Source of the DNA: UBA6059 sp965227155
GTDB taxonomy: Bacteria > Bacteroidota > Bacteroidia > Cytophagales > Cyclobacteriaceae
Direction: 5' to 3'
Assembly (NCBI GenBank): GCA_965227155.1
Contig: OZ245731.1
Span: 4,340,001-4,404,000 of the forward strand
DNA length: 64,000 bases
The notes below the pieces were generated by a model, which saw only the letters and a list, made by a program, of their open reading frames with translations, did not search any database and was not told the origin of the DNA. Shown piece after piece: positions 43,454 through 52,814 of this stretch. The position numbers were made by a program, and so were the translations under genes. The stretch's first letter is position 1. The number at the start of each line of letters is the position of its first letter.

Positions 43454-44755
43454 TTGAAAACAATAAAATTTTCTTTTACCACTACCAATCTCCAACCAAT
43501 TTGTATTGGCATTAAGAAAAATCGTATCAGGAAGTTTTTGTTTTTCATGCTAGTCTTTTTACCGGTAGTCTATCAGCCAGTTTCTGCACAGACAACTCAG
43601 GTTATTGAACAGCCTACCAGTAAATTCAGACAACTCAGGCAGGCTAAAGCTTACAATGACAAAGCAACCCGGGCTTACAATTACAATGACATTTCACTTG
43701 CTGATAGCTTAATCAACATCGCTATTTATCTAGCTCCAGAGGTCACCGATCATTATTTTGTGAGGGCCATGATAAGAGAAGCACAAAAAGAGCCTTTTGC
43801 AGCATTGGTTGATTATGAGACTGTCATTAATATGGAGCCGGAAAACATGGAAGCCCATTTTAAAACAGGACAGTTGTATTACAATCTTGAAAATTATGAG
43901 GAAGCCATCAAAGCGATTAATAGGGTTTTGATGGATGACGAAATTAGAAACACAACTAAAGTATATTTTCAAACTGACCAAACCGGTTCTACAACAGGAG
44001 TCAGCACTTTGGTAAAAATGGATGATGATCTATTTAACCTGAGAGGTTTATGCCACCAGGCAATTGGATTAACAGAAAAAGCATTCGATGATTTTGAAAT
44101 GGCACAAAAGCTGGCTCCCGGAGAATCCGAATATGTAGTTAATGAAGCGATGCTCCATCTGGCCATGAATGACACATCGTTAGCCATCCAAAAACTGAAT
44201 AGCGCAATAAACATGAACCCTCAAAATGAGCGAGCCCTCTATAATCTTTCCTTATTGACAGACATTTCTGAAAGCCAGTATAATAAGCTATATGAGGAGC
44301 AAATCAACCCTTTACCATTTGAGAAGCGGGCTTATGAGAATTTTGTAACGGAGAATTATGAGGCGGCCATCAGGGATTACACCATAGCGATCAATATAAC
44401 CGAGGACAAATCAGATAATCTTACCGACCGTGGCAGAGCATATTTTAAAATGAATGAATTCACCAAAGCTATTGATGATTTTAACCATTCGCTTACCATC
44501 AACTCTCAAAGAACACACAATTATTATCTCCTGGGCAATGCATATTATCAGTTGAAAAACTACCCAGCAGCTGTAGAGCATTACCGTGTATACCTTACTG
44601 AAAATCAGGATAATGCAGGAGCATATTTTAATTACGGACTCAGCCTGCATATGATCAATAAAGATGAAGAAGCCTGTTTTTACCTCAAGAAGGCTTTGGC
44701 GATGGGTGTAATGGAAGCTCAAAAACCTCTGGAGGCCTTTTGTCAAAATCCGTAG
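43454..44755 (+). CDS. TPR-repeat exported protein
   Basis: 433 residues from a TTG start, with a long basic N-region and signal peptide ending P-V-S-A-Q at about 46. The only ATG that keeps the signal core is at 43550, giving a shorter hydrophobic signal (L-V-F-L-P-V-V); which start is used is not decided. From residue 70 on there are about nine TPR units (for example A-L-V-D-Y-E-T-V-I-N-M-E-P, A-F-D-D-F-E-M-A-Q-K-L-A-P, A-I-D-D-F-N-H-S-L). A periplasmic protein-interaction role is likely. No partner is evident. Confidence 0.8.
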   Translation: MKTIKFSFTTTNLQPICIGIKKNRIRKFLFFMLVFLPVVYQPVSAQTTQVIEQPTSKFRQLRQAKAYNDKATRAYNYNDISLADSLINIAIYLAPEVTDHYFVRAMIREAQKEPFAALVDYETVINMEPENMEAHFKTGQLYYNLENYEEAIKAINRVLMDDEIRNTTKVYFQTDQTGSTTGVSTLVKMDDDLFNLRGLCHQAIGLTEKAFDDFEMAQKLAPGESEYVVNEAMLHLAMNDTSLAIQKLNSAINMNPQNERALYNLSLLTDISESQYNKLYEEQINPLPFEKRAYENFVTENYEAAIRDYTIAINITEDKSDNLTDRGRAYFKMNEFTKAIDDFNHSLTINSQRTHNYYLLGNAYYQLKNYPAAVEHYRVYLTENQDNAGAYFNYGLSLHMINKDEEACFYLKKALAMGVMEAQKPLEAFCQNP

Positions 44756-44814
44756 TTTGTTGTCTTGGCACCACATTATTTTTGAAATAACGGAATTGAT
44801 TATCTTGCACGGAC

Positions 44815-45858
44815 ATGACCCACAAAAGCTCTGATTACAAGCGCTTCAAAATAGATATGCACACGCATATCATACCAGAGAAGCTTCCCGATTTTAGCAA
44901 GAAGTTTGGTTATGATGGATTCATTCATCTGCTGCATCATAAACCTGGTGCCGCTCGTATGATGAAAGGTGACCGCTTTTTCAGGGAAATACAATCCAAT
45001 TGCTGGGATGCAGCATTGAGAATCGAAGAGTACAGAAAATTCAACACCCAATACCAGGTTGTTTGTACTATCCCGGTGATGTTTAGCTATTGGGCCAAAC
45101 CGGAGCATTGTTTGGATCTATCGATGTTCCTCAATGATCATATTGCAGCTTTAGCAGCCGATCAGGCTAATCATTACATTGCTTTGGGCACCTTGCCCAT
45201 GCAGGATATAGATCTTGCGATCAAAGAGCTTACCAGATGCAAGGAGGAACTAGGGATACCCGGTGTTCAGATTGGTTCCAACATCAATAATTTGAACCTG
45301 AGTAAGCCTAGATTTTTTCCGTTTTTCGAGGCTTGTGAAGCATTAGGTATGGCCGTATTGGTACACCCATGGGAAATGATGGGCAGTGAGCACATTGGTA
45401 AATACTGGCTACCCTGGCTGGTGGGTATGCCGGCAGAAACCACCCGTGCTATTTGCTCTGTGATTTTTGGTGGTGTACTGGAAAGATATCCGAAACTCAG
45501 GATCAATTTTGCCCATGCTGGTGGGTCATTTTTGCCTACGCTGGGCAGAATAAAGCATGGGTTCAATTGTCGCCCGGATCTGGTGGCGGTAGACAATAAT
45601 GTAAGCCCTGATGCCTACCTTGGGAAATTTTGGGTCGATTGTATTACCCATGACCCAAAGCTTTTGGAGTACGTGATCGATATGATCGGATCAGAGAAAG
45701 TCACACTTGGCTCTGACTACCCTTTCCCATTGGGTGATCTGGAAATTGGCCAGTTTATAGAAGAAATGGATCTGCCGGAAACCGACAAGGAAAACATCTT
45801 TTACAAATCCACGCTTGACTGGCTTGACATGAAGGAATCGGATCTTGTTAAACTCTAG
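44815..45858 (+). CDS. ACMSD-like amidohydrolase (aminocarboxymuconate-semialdehyde decarboxylase)
   Basis: 347 residues of the ACMSD group of amidohydrolases. Metal ligands: H16-T-H18 (D-M-H-T-H), His in V-H-P-W-E, His in F-A-H-A-G-G and Asp in G-S-D-Y-P-F. The R-M-M-K loop near residue 46 and the W-V-D-C-I-T-H segment match ACMSD. ACMSD diverts 2-amino-3-carboxymuconate semialdehyde from quinolinate synthesis into the 2-aminomuconate branch of tryptophan degradation. No other kynurenine gene is in the window, so a related decarboxylase role cannot be excluded. Converges with the TlpA-like gene, overlapping by 4 bases. Confidence 0.88.
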   Translation: MTHKSSDYKRFKIDMHTHIIPEKLPDFSKKFGYDGFIHLLHHKPGAARMMKGDRFFREIQSNCWDAALRIEEYRKFNTQYQVVCTIPVMFSYWAKPEHCLDLSMFLNDHIAALAADQANHYIALGTLPMQDIDLAIKELTRCKEELGIPGVQIGSNINNLNLSKPRFFPFFEACEALGMAVLVHPWEMMGSEHIGKYWLPWLVGMPAETTRAICSVIFGGVLERYPKLRINFAHAGGSFLPTLGRIKHGFNCRPDLVAVDNNVSPDAYLGKFWVDCITHDPKLLEYVIDMIGSEKVTLGSDYPFPLGDLEIGQFIEEMDLPETDKENIFYKSTLDWLDMKESDLVKL

Positions 45859-47270
45859 TCACTGGTTTCGTTACGCTTCTTGTACTGCTCAATAAAGTCT
45901 GCCAATTGGTCTACATCCAGTTTTTTGGCAATGATCTTTTTGTCTTTGTCCAGTACATAAACCGTTGGTGTGCTGCGCACATTGTACTCCATGCGGAAGT
46001 TGCTTCGGTAATTCGGGTCAGCCCCATTGATCCAGTTTAGTTCATTATCGCGGATGTATTTCTTCCACTTCTCCACATCTGTCACTGTGCAAACAGCCAG
46101 CACCTCTACGCCTTCCTGCTTGAGTTCATTGCGATATGCTTCCAACAACACGGGCGTTTTTTTCTTACAATGCCCGCAATCCGGATCATAGAAATACAAG
46201 ACAGTAAAATTTGAATTGATCTGCCTTAAATCCATGGGCTTCATAGCTGTGTCTAGCAACTGCAATCTTGGAGCTTCTTTTCCCAGTAGATTGGGTTTGA
46301 TGAATTTCACTTCATCTGCAAGCTTATCAATAGACTCCTGGTCTAACCAGGGCACCTGACCATTGAGGTAATAATTTTCGATAAGATGCACTACCACAGC
46401 ATCCATACCCATGATCGTAGATTCCTGGTATTTGGTGAATAGTTTCACTAACCAAAAACGGTACGACTCTTCATTTTCTTTTACCTGTCCTAGTACCAAA
46501 TCAAGGGCTTTATTAATTGAATCCGGATGTTGGATGATGACTTCATCCAGGTATTCATTAACTGTTTTAAAGAGAATTGGTGTACGCAGAAGCCCTTCAT
46601 TTGCCAGATTAATATTCTTAAAGAAATTATCCTTATAGTAGAGATATTTCGCTTTTTGAAGCTCCAGGTTATCAGAAATGGAATCAAAATCCGGTACCAC
46701 AGGGCGCTCCATCAGGTAAACCACTTCTGACACGAATGTACCCGGATATTTTTCCACCAAAGCACTACGAAAATCAGTCGCCTGTGTGTCAGTGTCTGCA
46801 ATAGCCTCGTACAGTGCTGTGGAATCCTGCTTATTGGATGCTGTAGCAAGTGAATCAACAAGCTTTTTCTTGCGTTGCTGAATCTCAACCATCCCAATCT
46901 GAAATTCTTTAAAGATCTCGTTCTCTTTCGATCCTTCCACTGCCAATGTGCTGTAACCACCTTCTCGTGAAGTTTTGAGCGTGAATTGCTGCTCTTTTAC
47001 AATAAACTCAAAATAATACTTCGGTGCATATAGAAAATAGATGCCTGGTGTGAGGTTTTCTTCACCCTGGTAGGTCAATAAATTACCATTGGTAACCTTA
47101 GCCGTATCCTTCAGATATCTTTGATCACCAAAATGATAACCGAGATAAACAACGCTATCCGGAATATTGTCAATTTGGAATTTTAAATCATAGCCTTGCT
47201 GCGCCTTTATGGGCTGGACAAAGAAAAATGTAATAATCCATGTAAGAATTGTGATTGCCTTCAAATACAT
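45855..47270 (-). CDS. TlpA-like thioredoxin domain protein with DUF4369/DUF5106-like N-terminal part
   Basis: 471 residues from the ATG at 47270, which gives a signal peptide (ending Q-P-I-K-A-Q). The first 120 residues after it look like the DUF4369 beta-sandwich, then a helical DUF5106-like region to about residue 320, then a thioredoxin fold with D-P-D-C-G-H-C-K as active site and S-T-P-T-V-Y-V-L-D as the cis-Pro strand. The C-G-H-C is typical of TlpA/ResA proteins that reduce periplasmic disulphides. A frame extension to 47348 has no signal-peptide features. Confidence 0.88.
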   Translation of the reverse strand: MYLKAITILTWIITFFFVQPIKAQQGYDLKFQIDNIPDSVVYLGYHFGDQRYLKDTAKVTNGNLLTYQGEENLTPGIYFLYAPKYYFEFIVKEQQFTLKTSREGGYSTLAVEGSKENEIFKEFQIGMVEIQQRKKKLVDSLATASNKQDSTALYEAIADTDTQATDFRSALVEKYPGTFVSEVVYLMERPVVPDFDSISDNLELQKAKYLYYKDNFFKNINLANEGLLRTPILFKTVNEYLDEVIIQHPDSINKALDLVLGQVKENEESYRFWLVKLFTKYQESTIMGMDAVVVHLIENYYLNGQVPWLDQESIDKLADEVKFIKPNLLGKEAPRLQLLDTAMKPMDLRQINSNFTVLYFYDPDCGHCKKKTPVLLEAYRNELKQEGVEVLAVCTVTDVEKWKKYIRDNELNWINGADPNYRSNFRMEYNVRSTPTVYVLDKDKKIIAKKLDVDQLADFIEQYKKRNETSD

Positions 47271-47446
47271 ATTCAACAATTTTCTGAATCTCAAATTTAC
47301 TAATACTAAACGCAAAGCATAAATATTATTATTGGGATGTTTCTGCATAGATATCGATCATACCCGCAACTCTTTAATATGTAGACCATTTGGAATTTGA
47401 ATGATTATTGAACAACCAGTCAATATATAAGATGAGCCAAAGTGAT

Positions 47447-47454
47447 TACCTTTG
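47447..47454 (+). promoter_or_regulatory. TAnnTTTG promoter element before the acyl-CoA dehydrogenase gene
   Basis: TACCTTTG matches the Bacteroidota -7 consensus TAnnTTTG and would start transcription a few bases after 47460, with the ATG at 47470. This supports 47470 over the TTG at 47452, which lies inside the element. No clear -33 box was found. Confidence 0.45.
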
Positions 47455-47469
47455 AAACAAAAAACGGTT

Positions 47470-48363
47470 ATGAAGAATATAGCAGTTGTAGGCGCGGGAA
47501 CGATGGGTAATGGGATAGCACATGTCTTTGCTCAGTTTGGATATCCAGTCAATTTGATTGATATCAACCAGGAGCAGTTGGATCGTGCTTTGCAAACAAT
47601 TGAGAAGAATCTTGACCGACAGCTCAAAAAAGAAAAAATCACCGAAAATATCAAGAAAAACACGCTTGACAATATTTCAGCTGTTACCAATTTAGCAAAA
47701 GGCGTTTCGGAAGCTGACCTTGTGGTAGAGGCTGCTACTGAAAATCTTGACCTCAAGCTCAAGATTTTTAAGGAAATCGATGCATCTGCTCCCCAGCATA
47801 CCATTTTAGCTTCCAACACCTCATCTATCAGTATCACTAAGATAGCAAGCGCAACAAGCCGTCCTGCTCAGGTGATTGGTATGCATTTCATGAATCCTGT
47901 ACCAATGATGAAACTGGTGGAAGTAATCAGAGGCTATGCTACTTCTGATAACACCACAGATCAAATCATGGAATTATCAAAGTCATTGGAAAAAACACCT
48001 GTAGAAGTCAATGATTACCCAGGCTTTGTAGCTAATAGAATTTTGATGCCCATGATCAATGAAGCTATTTACACCCTGCACGAAGGCGTAGCTGGTGTGG
48101 AAGAAATTGATACTGTTATGAAACTCGGCATGGCCCATCCCATGGGACCTCTACAATTAGCTGATTTTATTGGCCTGGATGTTTGTTTATCTATTCTACA
48201 AGTTCTTTACGATGGCTTTGGTAACCCAAAATATGCACCTTGCCCATTGCTGGTCAATATGGTACTGGCAGGTCATAAGGGGGTTAAATCCGGTAACGGG
48301 TTTTATGATTATACCCATGGCTCAAAAGATTTGGTAGTCGCTAAAACTTTCAAAAGATCCTAA
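47470..48363 (+). CDS. 3-hydroxyacyl-CoA (3-hydroxybutyryl-CoA) dehydrogenase
   Basis: 297 residues from the ATG at 47470. The Rossmann motif A-V-V-G-A-G-T-M-G-N-G-I-A is near the start, with L-I-D-I-N-Q as the NAD acidic residue. S-N-T-S-S-I-S-I (about 117-124) and H-F-M-N-P-V-P (about 138-144) hold the catalytic His and Ser/Asn region, and the C-terminal domain begins with E-V-N-D-Y-P-G-F-V-A-N-R. Length, about 297, suits the short single-domain enzymes of the PaaH/Hbd type. It oxidises (S)-3-hydroxyacyl-CoA in beta-oxidation or butanoate metabolism. Its stop overlaps the nuclease start by one base. Confidence 0.93.
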   Translation: MKNIAVVGAGTMGNGIAHVFAQFGYPVNLIDINQEQLDRALQTIEKNLDRQLKKEKITENIKKNTLDNISAVTNLAKGVSEADLVVEAATENLDLKLKIFKEIDASAPQHTILASNTSSISITKIASATSRPAQVIGMHFMNPVPMMKLVEVIRGYATSDNTTDQIMELSKSLEKTPVEVNDYPGFVANRILMPMINEAIYTLHEGVAGVEEIDTVMKLGMAHPMGPLQLADFIGLDVCLSILQVLYDGFGNPKYAPCPLLVNMVLAGHKGVKSGNGFYDYTHGSKDLVVAKTFKRS

Positions 48364-49436
48364 TGGCCAAAAAGCAAACAAAAAGTACAGGCAGGCAAGC
48401 TTCTGGCACACCCAAAAAGAAGGCCCCTGCAAAACGAAAAGCTTCTTCTTCAAAAAATACAGCCAAGAAAGGCAACTATACCCTGTTGATTGTAATGGTG
48501 GTGTTTTTGATTGTGGCTGGTGTGGCAGCACTCTATTATCTGAGGGAGTTCAGAAATGACCAGCAACAAGAACAAGTAGTCGCCGAAAAGCAGGCTATTG
48601 AAGCTCCTGAGGAAAAGAAGCAACCTCCAAAAGAGGAAACCAAACCTGAAGAAAGCTTACAGGCTGATGAAGATCAGGAGGATGTTGAAACCGTAGAAAG
48701 GAATGAGGATATACCAGAACCCTCCAAAGACCTTGATGTGTTTTATTACACCCGTAGTTTTGATTTTGCATGGCCTAAATATTCGCTGGAAGAGCAAATT
48801 ATCGAACATGAGGCTTACACCCTCGCCTATGATGAGGAAACCGAACAAGCCAAATGGGTTGCTTATAAATTATCCGGAGATCTTATAAGACGTGGCAAAG
48901 TAAGTCGTACAGACAATTTTCAGGAGGATCCCATGGTTACTACGGGTTCGGCCAGCCTTAACGATTACAGGAAATCAGGCTATGACAGAGGGCATCTGGC
49001 TCCTGCTGCTGACTTTAACTGGTCTACTACAGCCATGGAGGAATCATTTTACATGAGTAATATGAGTCCCCAACAACCGGGCTTCAATCGTGGCATCTGG
49101 AAAAAGCTGGAAGAGATGGTCAGGGATTGGGCTATTGACAACCGGGTACTTTATGTGGTGACAGGGCCCATTTTTGATGATAAACCAAAGAGCATCGGCA
49201 AAAATGATGTAAAGGTGCCTAGTGCATACTATAAAGCCATTCTAGATATCAATGAACCGGAATTGAAGGCTATAGGCTTTATTCTGCCACACATGAAATC
49301 GGATTCAGATGTCATGGTTTTTGCTACGACCATCGATGATATTGAAAAGACTACAGGTCTGGATTTTTTTCCTCTAATACCCGATGAGTTGGAAGAGCAG
49401 CTAGAATCTACCCTGAATAAGCGATTGTGGCCCTAG
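48363..49436 (+). CDS. Membrane-anchored DNA/RNA non-specific endonuclease (NUC1/EndoG family)
   Basis: 357 residues. An N-terminal Lys/Ser/Ala-rich basic tail (1-37) precedes one membrane helix (about 39-60), then an acidic Glu/Gln/Pro linker (about 64-118). The catalytic domain contains the NUC1 active site D208-R-G-H211-L-A-P, the metal-binding Asn region in F-Y-M-S-N-M-S-P-Q (about 230-238), and R-G-I-W near 243. It should face the periplasm with a basic tail in the cytoplasm. Such enzymes cut DNA and RNA without sequence preference. Coupled to the dehydrogenase gene by TAATG overlap; no inhibitor gene was seen. Confidence 0.9.
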   Translation: MAKKQTKSTGRQASGTPKKKAPAKRKASSSKNTAKKGNYTLLIVMVVFLIVAGVAALYYLREFRNDQQQEQVVAEKQAIEAPEEKKQPPKEETKPEESLQADEDQEDVETVERNEDIPEPSKDLDVFYYTRSFDFAWPKYSLEEQIIEHEAYTLAYDEETEQAKWVAYKLSGDLIRRGKVSRTDNFQEDPMVTTGSASLNDYRKSGYDRGHLAPAADFNWSTTAMEESFYMSNMSPQQPGFNRGIWKKLEEMVRDWAIDNRVLYVVTGPIFDDKPKSIGKNDVKVPSAYYKAILDINEPELKAIGFILPHMKSDSDVMVFATTIDDIEKTTGLDFFPLIPDELEEQLESTLNKRLWP

Positions 49437-49439
49437 ATG

Positions 49440-50033
49440 TTACTTGCAGTATTTAGCAACTGCCTGCTCTGCATCTTCCACATTTAAATTCCTTGCAATC
49501 CGGAAATCAGCACAGGCTTTAGAATAATTATTGAGCTGTGCAAATACAACACCACGGTAGAGGTAAACTTCTCCCATATCGCTATTCAAACTCAAGGCGT
49601 TGTTATAGGCTCTCACTGCCTCCTGAAACTTGCCCAGTTGGTGTTTAGACCTGCCCAACCAAAAAAAGCCCTTCGATAGCTCCGAGTTTTCTTCGATGGC
49701 ATTTTCGGCATGGTAGGCTGCCTGCTTGAAATTGCCCTCTCGATAATAGTAGGTAGCAATACTCAACATTGCATTGGTGTTTTTGGCATCAAGTTCAAGC
49801 ACTTTTTCAAAATCCGTTCTTGCCTTTTCATACTGCCCCAATTCCTCATAGGCACGCCCCCTGTTGTAATAAGATTTCACGCTTTGAGGATTTAAATCAA
49901 TGTATTGCGTATAGGATTTTATAGCATCCTCGTATTTTCCAGCTTCAAATAAACTATCGGCGACCCGGGTTTCTTTACTGGAGCTACAAGAAATGGCAAA
50001 GCATATAGCAAAAGCAAATGCAATTAATCTCAT
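49440..50033 (-). CDS. TPR-repeat lipoprotein
   Basis: 197 residues with a lipoprotein signal (A-I-S-C, Cys about residue 16). From residue 28 there are about five TPR units (A-I-K-S-Y-T-Q-Y-I-D-L-N-P, A-R-T-D-F-E-K-V-L-E-L-D, A-V-R-A-Y-N-N-A-L-S-L-N, A-C-A-D-F-R-I-A-R-N-L). Likely an outer-membrane-facing assembly or scaffold protein. It converges with the nuclease gene, 3 bases apart. Confidence 0.85.
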   Translation of the reverse strand: MRLIAFAFAICFAISCSSSKETRVADSLFEAGKYEDAIKSYTQYIDLNPQSVKSYYNRGRAYEELGQYEKARTDFEKVLELDAKNTNAMLSIATYYYREGNFKQAAYHAENAIEENSELSKGFFWLGRSKHQLGKFQEAVRAYNNALSLNSDMGEVYLYRGVVFAQLNNYSKACADFRIARNLNVEDAEQAVAKYCK

Positions 50034-50078
50034 TGGTAAAATATTTTGCCTGCAAAGTTAGAAAAACAAATTGCCGGA

Positions 50079-50825
50079 TTACAATTTGTCAAGAAATGAA
50101 TCCACTGCCGCCCAGTATTCCTTATGATCTGGAAACTGTTGCCACAGGGCTCTCGACCCGTGGTTACCTGATGTTTGTGGCGTAAAACTCATTTTACCGG
50201 CGTGGTTAATGGCTTCATAAATGCCGTTCCAGGATTTCTGCTCAGACCTTGCAGAGGTAATAAATACCGGAACAGTGATATTACCGGCAGCTGTGGCTAT
50301 GTAATCTGCCGGTTTTCCGAAATTCTTAAAATACTCGCCCGGGGAAAAGGCCATTGCAGCAATGATCTCTTCTGACTGTTCACCGGCATATTGCAATACC
50401 AGTGAGGATGAATAGGAACTACCCCACAGGATTATGCTATCTGCGTCTAGTTTATCCTTAGCATAAGCCACAGCAGCAACTATATCCTGGTAGGCATCCA
50501 GATAGTTGGTCTGGCGCATGCTCTGCCTGGCATTTTGGTATGTGATATTAGGCGTATTATTAACTGTATTGCCTGATCTTAAGTCTACAGCCAGACAATT
50601 GAAGCCCCGGGCATTTAGTTTCGGGGCAATTTCCAGGTATTCTCCCCTCGACCAGCCTGCCTGATGAAACAACAATATCAGCCTGGCACTATCCCCATTC
50701 ATATTGTAGTAATCAGCGGCTACATCCAGACCATCCTGCGATTTAAAGGTTACCCTGGTCTGTGCCACAACTGAAGTGGTCCAAAAGCTTAGGCAAAGGC
50801 ATATTAGAATTAATTTCTTCACCAT
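50079..50825 (-). CDS. Secreted alpha/beta hydrolase (dienelactone-hydrolase-like)
   Basis: 248 residues, signal peptide 1-22 (ending S-V-V-A-Q). The alpha/beta-hydrolase pattern is clear: L-L-F-H-Q-A-G-W as oxyanion region (about 50-57), nucleophile elbow G-S-S-Y-S-S (about 137-142, with the family G-x-S-x-S type), Asp area V-F-I-T-S-A-R-S-E and catalytic His in G-N-H-G-S-R. Substrate unknown. Its start overlaps the dapD stop by one base, so it follows dapD on the same transcript. Confidence 0.85.
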   Translation of the reverse strand: MVKKLILICLCLSFWTTSVVAQTRVTFKSQDGLDVAADYYNMNGDSARLILLFHQAGWSRGEYLEIAPKLNARGFNCLAVDLRSGNTVNNTPNITYQNARQSMRQTNYLDAYQDIVAAVAYAKDKLDADSIILWGSSYSSSLVLQYAGEQSEEIIAAMAFSPGEYFKNFGKPADYIATAAGNITVPVFITSARSEQKSWNGIYEAINHAGKMSFTPQTSGNHGSRALWQQFPDHKEYWAAVDSFLDKL

Positions 50826-51637
50826 TATACAGCCACGCTATTATCCCTTAATGCTTCATTGAGTGAAGTCTTCTTATCCGTACTTTCCTTACGCCTACCA
50901 ATAATTAAGGCACAAGGCACCTGATATTCTCCTGCTGGAAATTGCTTGGGAATTGTTCCCGGAATTACAACGGAACGAGGTGGAATAAAGCCTTTGTATT
51001 CAACAGGCTCTGTGCCGGTTACATCAATGATTTTAGAGCTGGCTGTGATGGTAACATTAGCACCAAGTACAGCTTCTTTGCCTACATGTACACCTTCTAC
51101 CAATATACATCGGGATCCAATGAAAGCATTGTCTTCAATTATAACTGGCTTTGCCTGTACCGGTTCTAATACGCCACCAATGCCAACGCCCCCACTGAGG
51201 TGCACATTTTCACCTACCTGCGCACAGCTACCCACAGTTGCCCAGGTATCAACCATAGTGCCTGCACCTACAAAAGCACCAATATTAATGTAGGAAGGCA
51301 TCAACACTGCCCCCTTATCCACAAATGAACCATAGCGGGCTATGGCATGCGGCACTACCCTCACACCTAACTGTGAGTAACCACTCTTTAGTTTGATTTT
51401 ATCATGAAATTCGAATGGCCCCACCTCTATTACCTGCATTTTCATGATAGGAAAATATAGGATAACAGCCTTCTTAAGCCACTCATTCACAACCCATTCA
51501 CCGTCTTTCATTTCTGCCACTCTGCGAGTACCGCTATCCAAATCATCGATGATAGTTTTTATCGCAATTAATGTTTCCTTGTCCTTTAAAAGCGACCGAT
51601 CTTCCCAGGCAGCTTCAATTATTGTTTTTAATTCCAT
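50825..51637 (-). CDS. dapD: 2,3,4,5-tetrahydropyridine-2,6-dicarboxylate N-succinyltransferase DapD
   Basis: 270 residues, the DapD length. The N-terminal helical domain (E-L-K-T-I-I-E-A-A-W-E-D-R) is followed by a left-handed parallel beta-helix with hexapeptide repeats, including V-R-V-V-P-H-A-I-A-R-Y-G (about 123-134), I-N-I-G-A-F-V-G-A-G-T-M-V-D-T-W-A-T-V-G-S-C-A-Q-type segment and H-L-S-G-G-V-G-I-G-G-V-L-E-P. It adds succinate to tetrahydrodipicolinate in lysine and meso-diaminopimelate synthesis. All conserved segments are intact. Confidence 0.96.
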   Translation of the reverse strand: MELKTIIEAAWEDRSLLKDKETLIAIKTIIDDLDSGTRRVAEMKDGEWVVNEWLKKAVILYFPIMKMQVIEVGPFEFHDKIKLKSGYSQLGVRVVPHAIARYGSFVDKGAVLMPSYINIGAFVGAGTMVDTWATVGSCAQVGENVHLSGGVGIGGVLEPVQAKPVIIEDNAFIGSRCILVEGVHVGKEAVLGANVTITASSKIIDVTGTEPVEYKGFIPPRSVVIPGTIPKQFPAGEYQVPCALIIGRRKESTDKKTSLNEALRDNSVAV

Positions 51638-51668
51638 AGAAATGAAATGGTTTCCTTAATTTTTGATT

Positions 51669-52754
51669 GTGAAAAAAATAGCAATTGTCTCACTGCTTAA
51701 GCCGATAGACGACCCTCGCCATTATCATAAAATTGCCGTTTCATTGGCTAAACCAAATAAATATGCCATTAATATCATAGCAAATGACCTAAAAAAAAAG
51801 CTGCCTGCAAATGACATAGCATTTCACTCAGCAGAAGGTGCATATCCCTTGTCCAAATTTTCTTTGGGCTATCATTTATTTGTCATACGAAAGCTTCGTG
51901 CTATTCAACCAAACCTTGTGATTATTAACCATCCCCTGTTGTTAATCACTATGGGAATATTGATGCTTCAGCGTCGATTCAAACTCATCTATGATGTACA
52001 GGAGAATTATAAGCTCAACTTACTTCACCAAAAAATTTACACTACTTGGAAAGCTATTATTTATGCTTATAGCATCAGGTTTATGGAAAGTGTTTTTGCA
52101 CCAATGGTCAACCATTTTTTATTGGCAGAAGCGATCTATGCCAGGCAACTGTCATTGACCAAAAACAAGTTCACCATAATTGAAAACAAAAGCCTAAGCT
52201 GGTCTACCACAAAAAACCGACCAGCAGAAATTAAAAACTTGATTTTTAGTGGCAATATTTCACACATCAGCGGGGTTATGCATACCATCAGTCTCTTTGA
52301 GAAGCTACAGACGCAACAAGAAAACCTTACTTTAACTATTATCGGGCATTGTCCGGATTTAAAGCTACTGAAAACACTAGAATCCTACAGCTTGAAAAAC
52401 CCAGGCATACAGCTAAAAGCAAAAGCCACTCCTATTCATTACGAACTGGTAAAGAATGCGATGCTACAAGCTGACATTGGATTGGTCTGTTATGAGGAAA
52501 AACCCTCAAATGCTGGTAAGCTACCTACCAAATACTTTGAGTACAATGCCTTGGGTTTGCCTTATATCGTTTTTAAAGGAACAAGCTGGGCCAATCTCAA
52601 AGCGCCAATGGCTATAGCAATAGATGATCAAAAGCCTGACATCAATCTATTACATCAGTCAATAACCGATATGCAATTTGATTACGACCGATCATCATTT
52701 TTATGGCAGTCAGAAGAACAAAAGTTACTGACTGTGATAGAGCAATTGCTTTAG
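51669..52754 (+). CDS. Glycosyltransferase family 4-like protein
   Basis: About 361 residues from the GTG at 51669 (V-K-K-I-A-I-V-S-L), which is the usual GT-B start; a TTG two codons earlier is also possible. The N-terminal domain contains D-D-P-R-H-Y-H-K near residue 16 and P-N-L-V-I-I-N-H (about 80-87). The C-terminal domain has F-S-G-N-I-S-H-I-S-G (about 196-205), L-T-I-I-G-H-C, and P-T-K-Y-F-E-Y-N-A-L-G-L-P (about 294-306), the nucleotide-sugar site. Isolated between dapD and the metal-transport operon. Sugar donor and acceptor are unknown. Confidence 0.82.
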   Translation: MKKIAIVSLLKPIDDPRHYHKIAVSLAKPNKYAINIIANDLKKKLPANDIAFHSAEGAYPLSKFSLGYHLFVIRKLRAIQPNLVIINHPLLLITMGILMLQRRFKLIYDVQENYKLNLLHQKIYTTWKAIIYAYSIRFMESVFAPMVNHFLLAEAIYARQLSLTKNKFTIIENKSLSWSTTKNRPAEIKNLIFSGNISHISGVMHTISLFEKLQTQQENLTLTIIGHCPDLKLLKTLESYSLKNPGIQLKAKATPIHYELVKNAMLQADIGLVCYEEKPSNAGKLPTKYFEYNALGLPYIVFKGTSWANLKAPMAIAIDDQKPDINLLHQSITDMQFDYDRSSFLWQSEEQKLLTVIEQLL

Positions 52755-52778
52755 GTATTATACTTCCATAAAAATATT

Positions 52779-52809
52779 TTTAGATTACCCTAAATTAGTT
52801 TTAGCTTTG
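52779..52809 (+). promoter_or_regulatory. Predicted metal-regulator operator and promoter of the mntR-tro operon
   Basis: TTTAG-ATTACC-CTAAA (52779-52794) is a perfect 5-base inverted repeat resembling DtxR/MntR-family operators (TTAGG...CCTAA type). TAGCTTTG (52802-52809) matches the -7 element TAnnTTTG. The ATG of the regulator is at 52815, so the mRNA would be nearly leaderless. The layout suggests autorepression by the MntR-type protein. Confidence 0.5.
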
Positions 52810-52814
52810 TTGAA

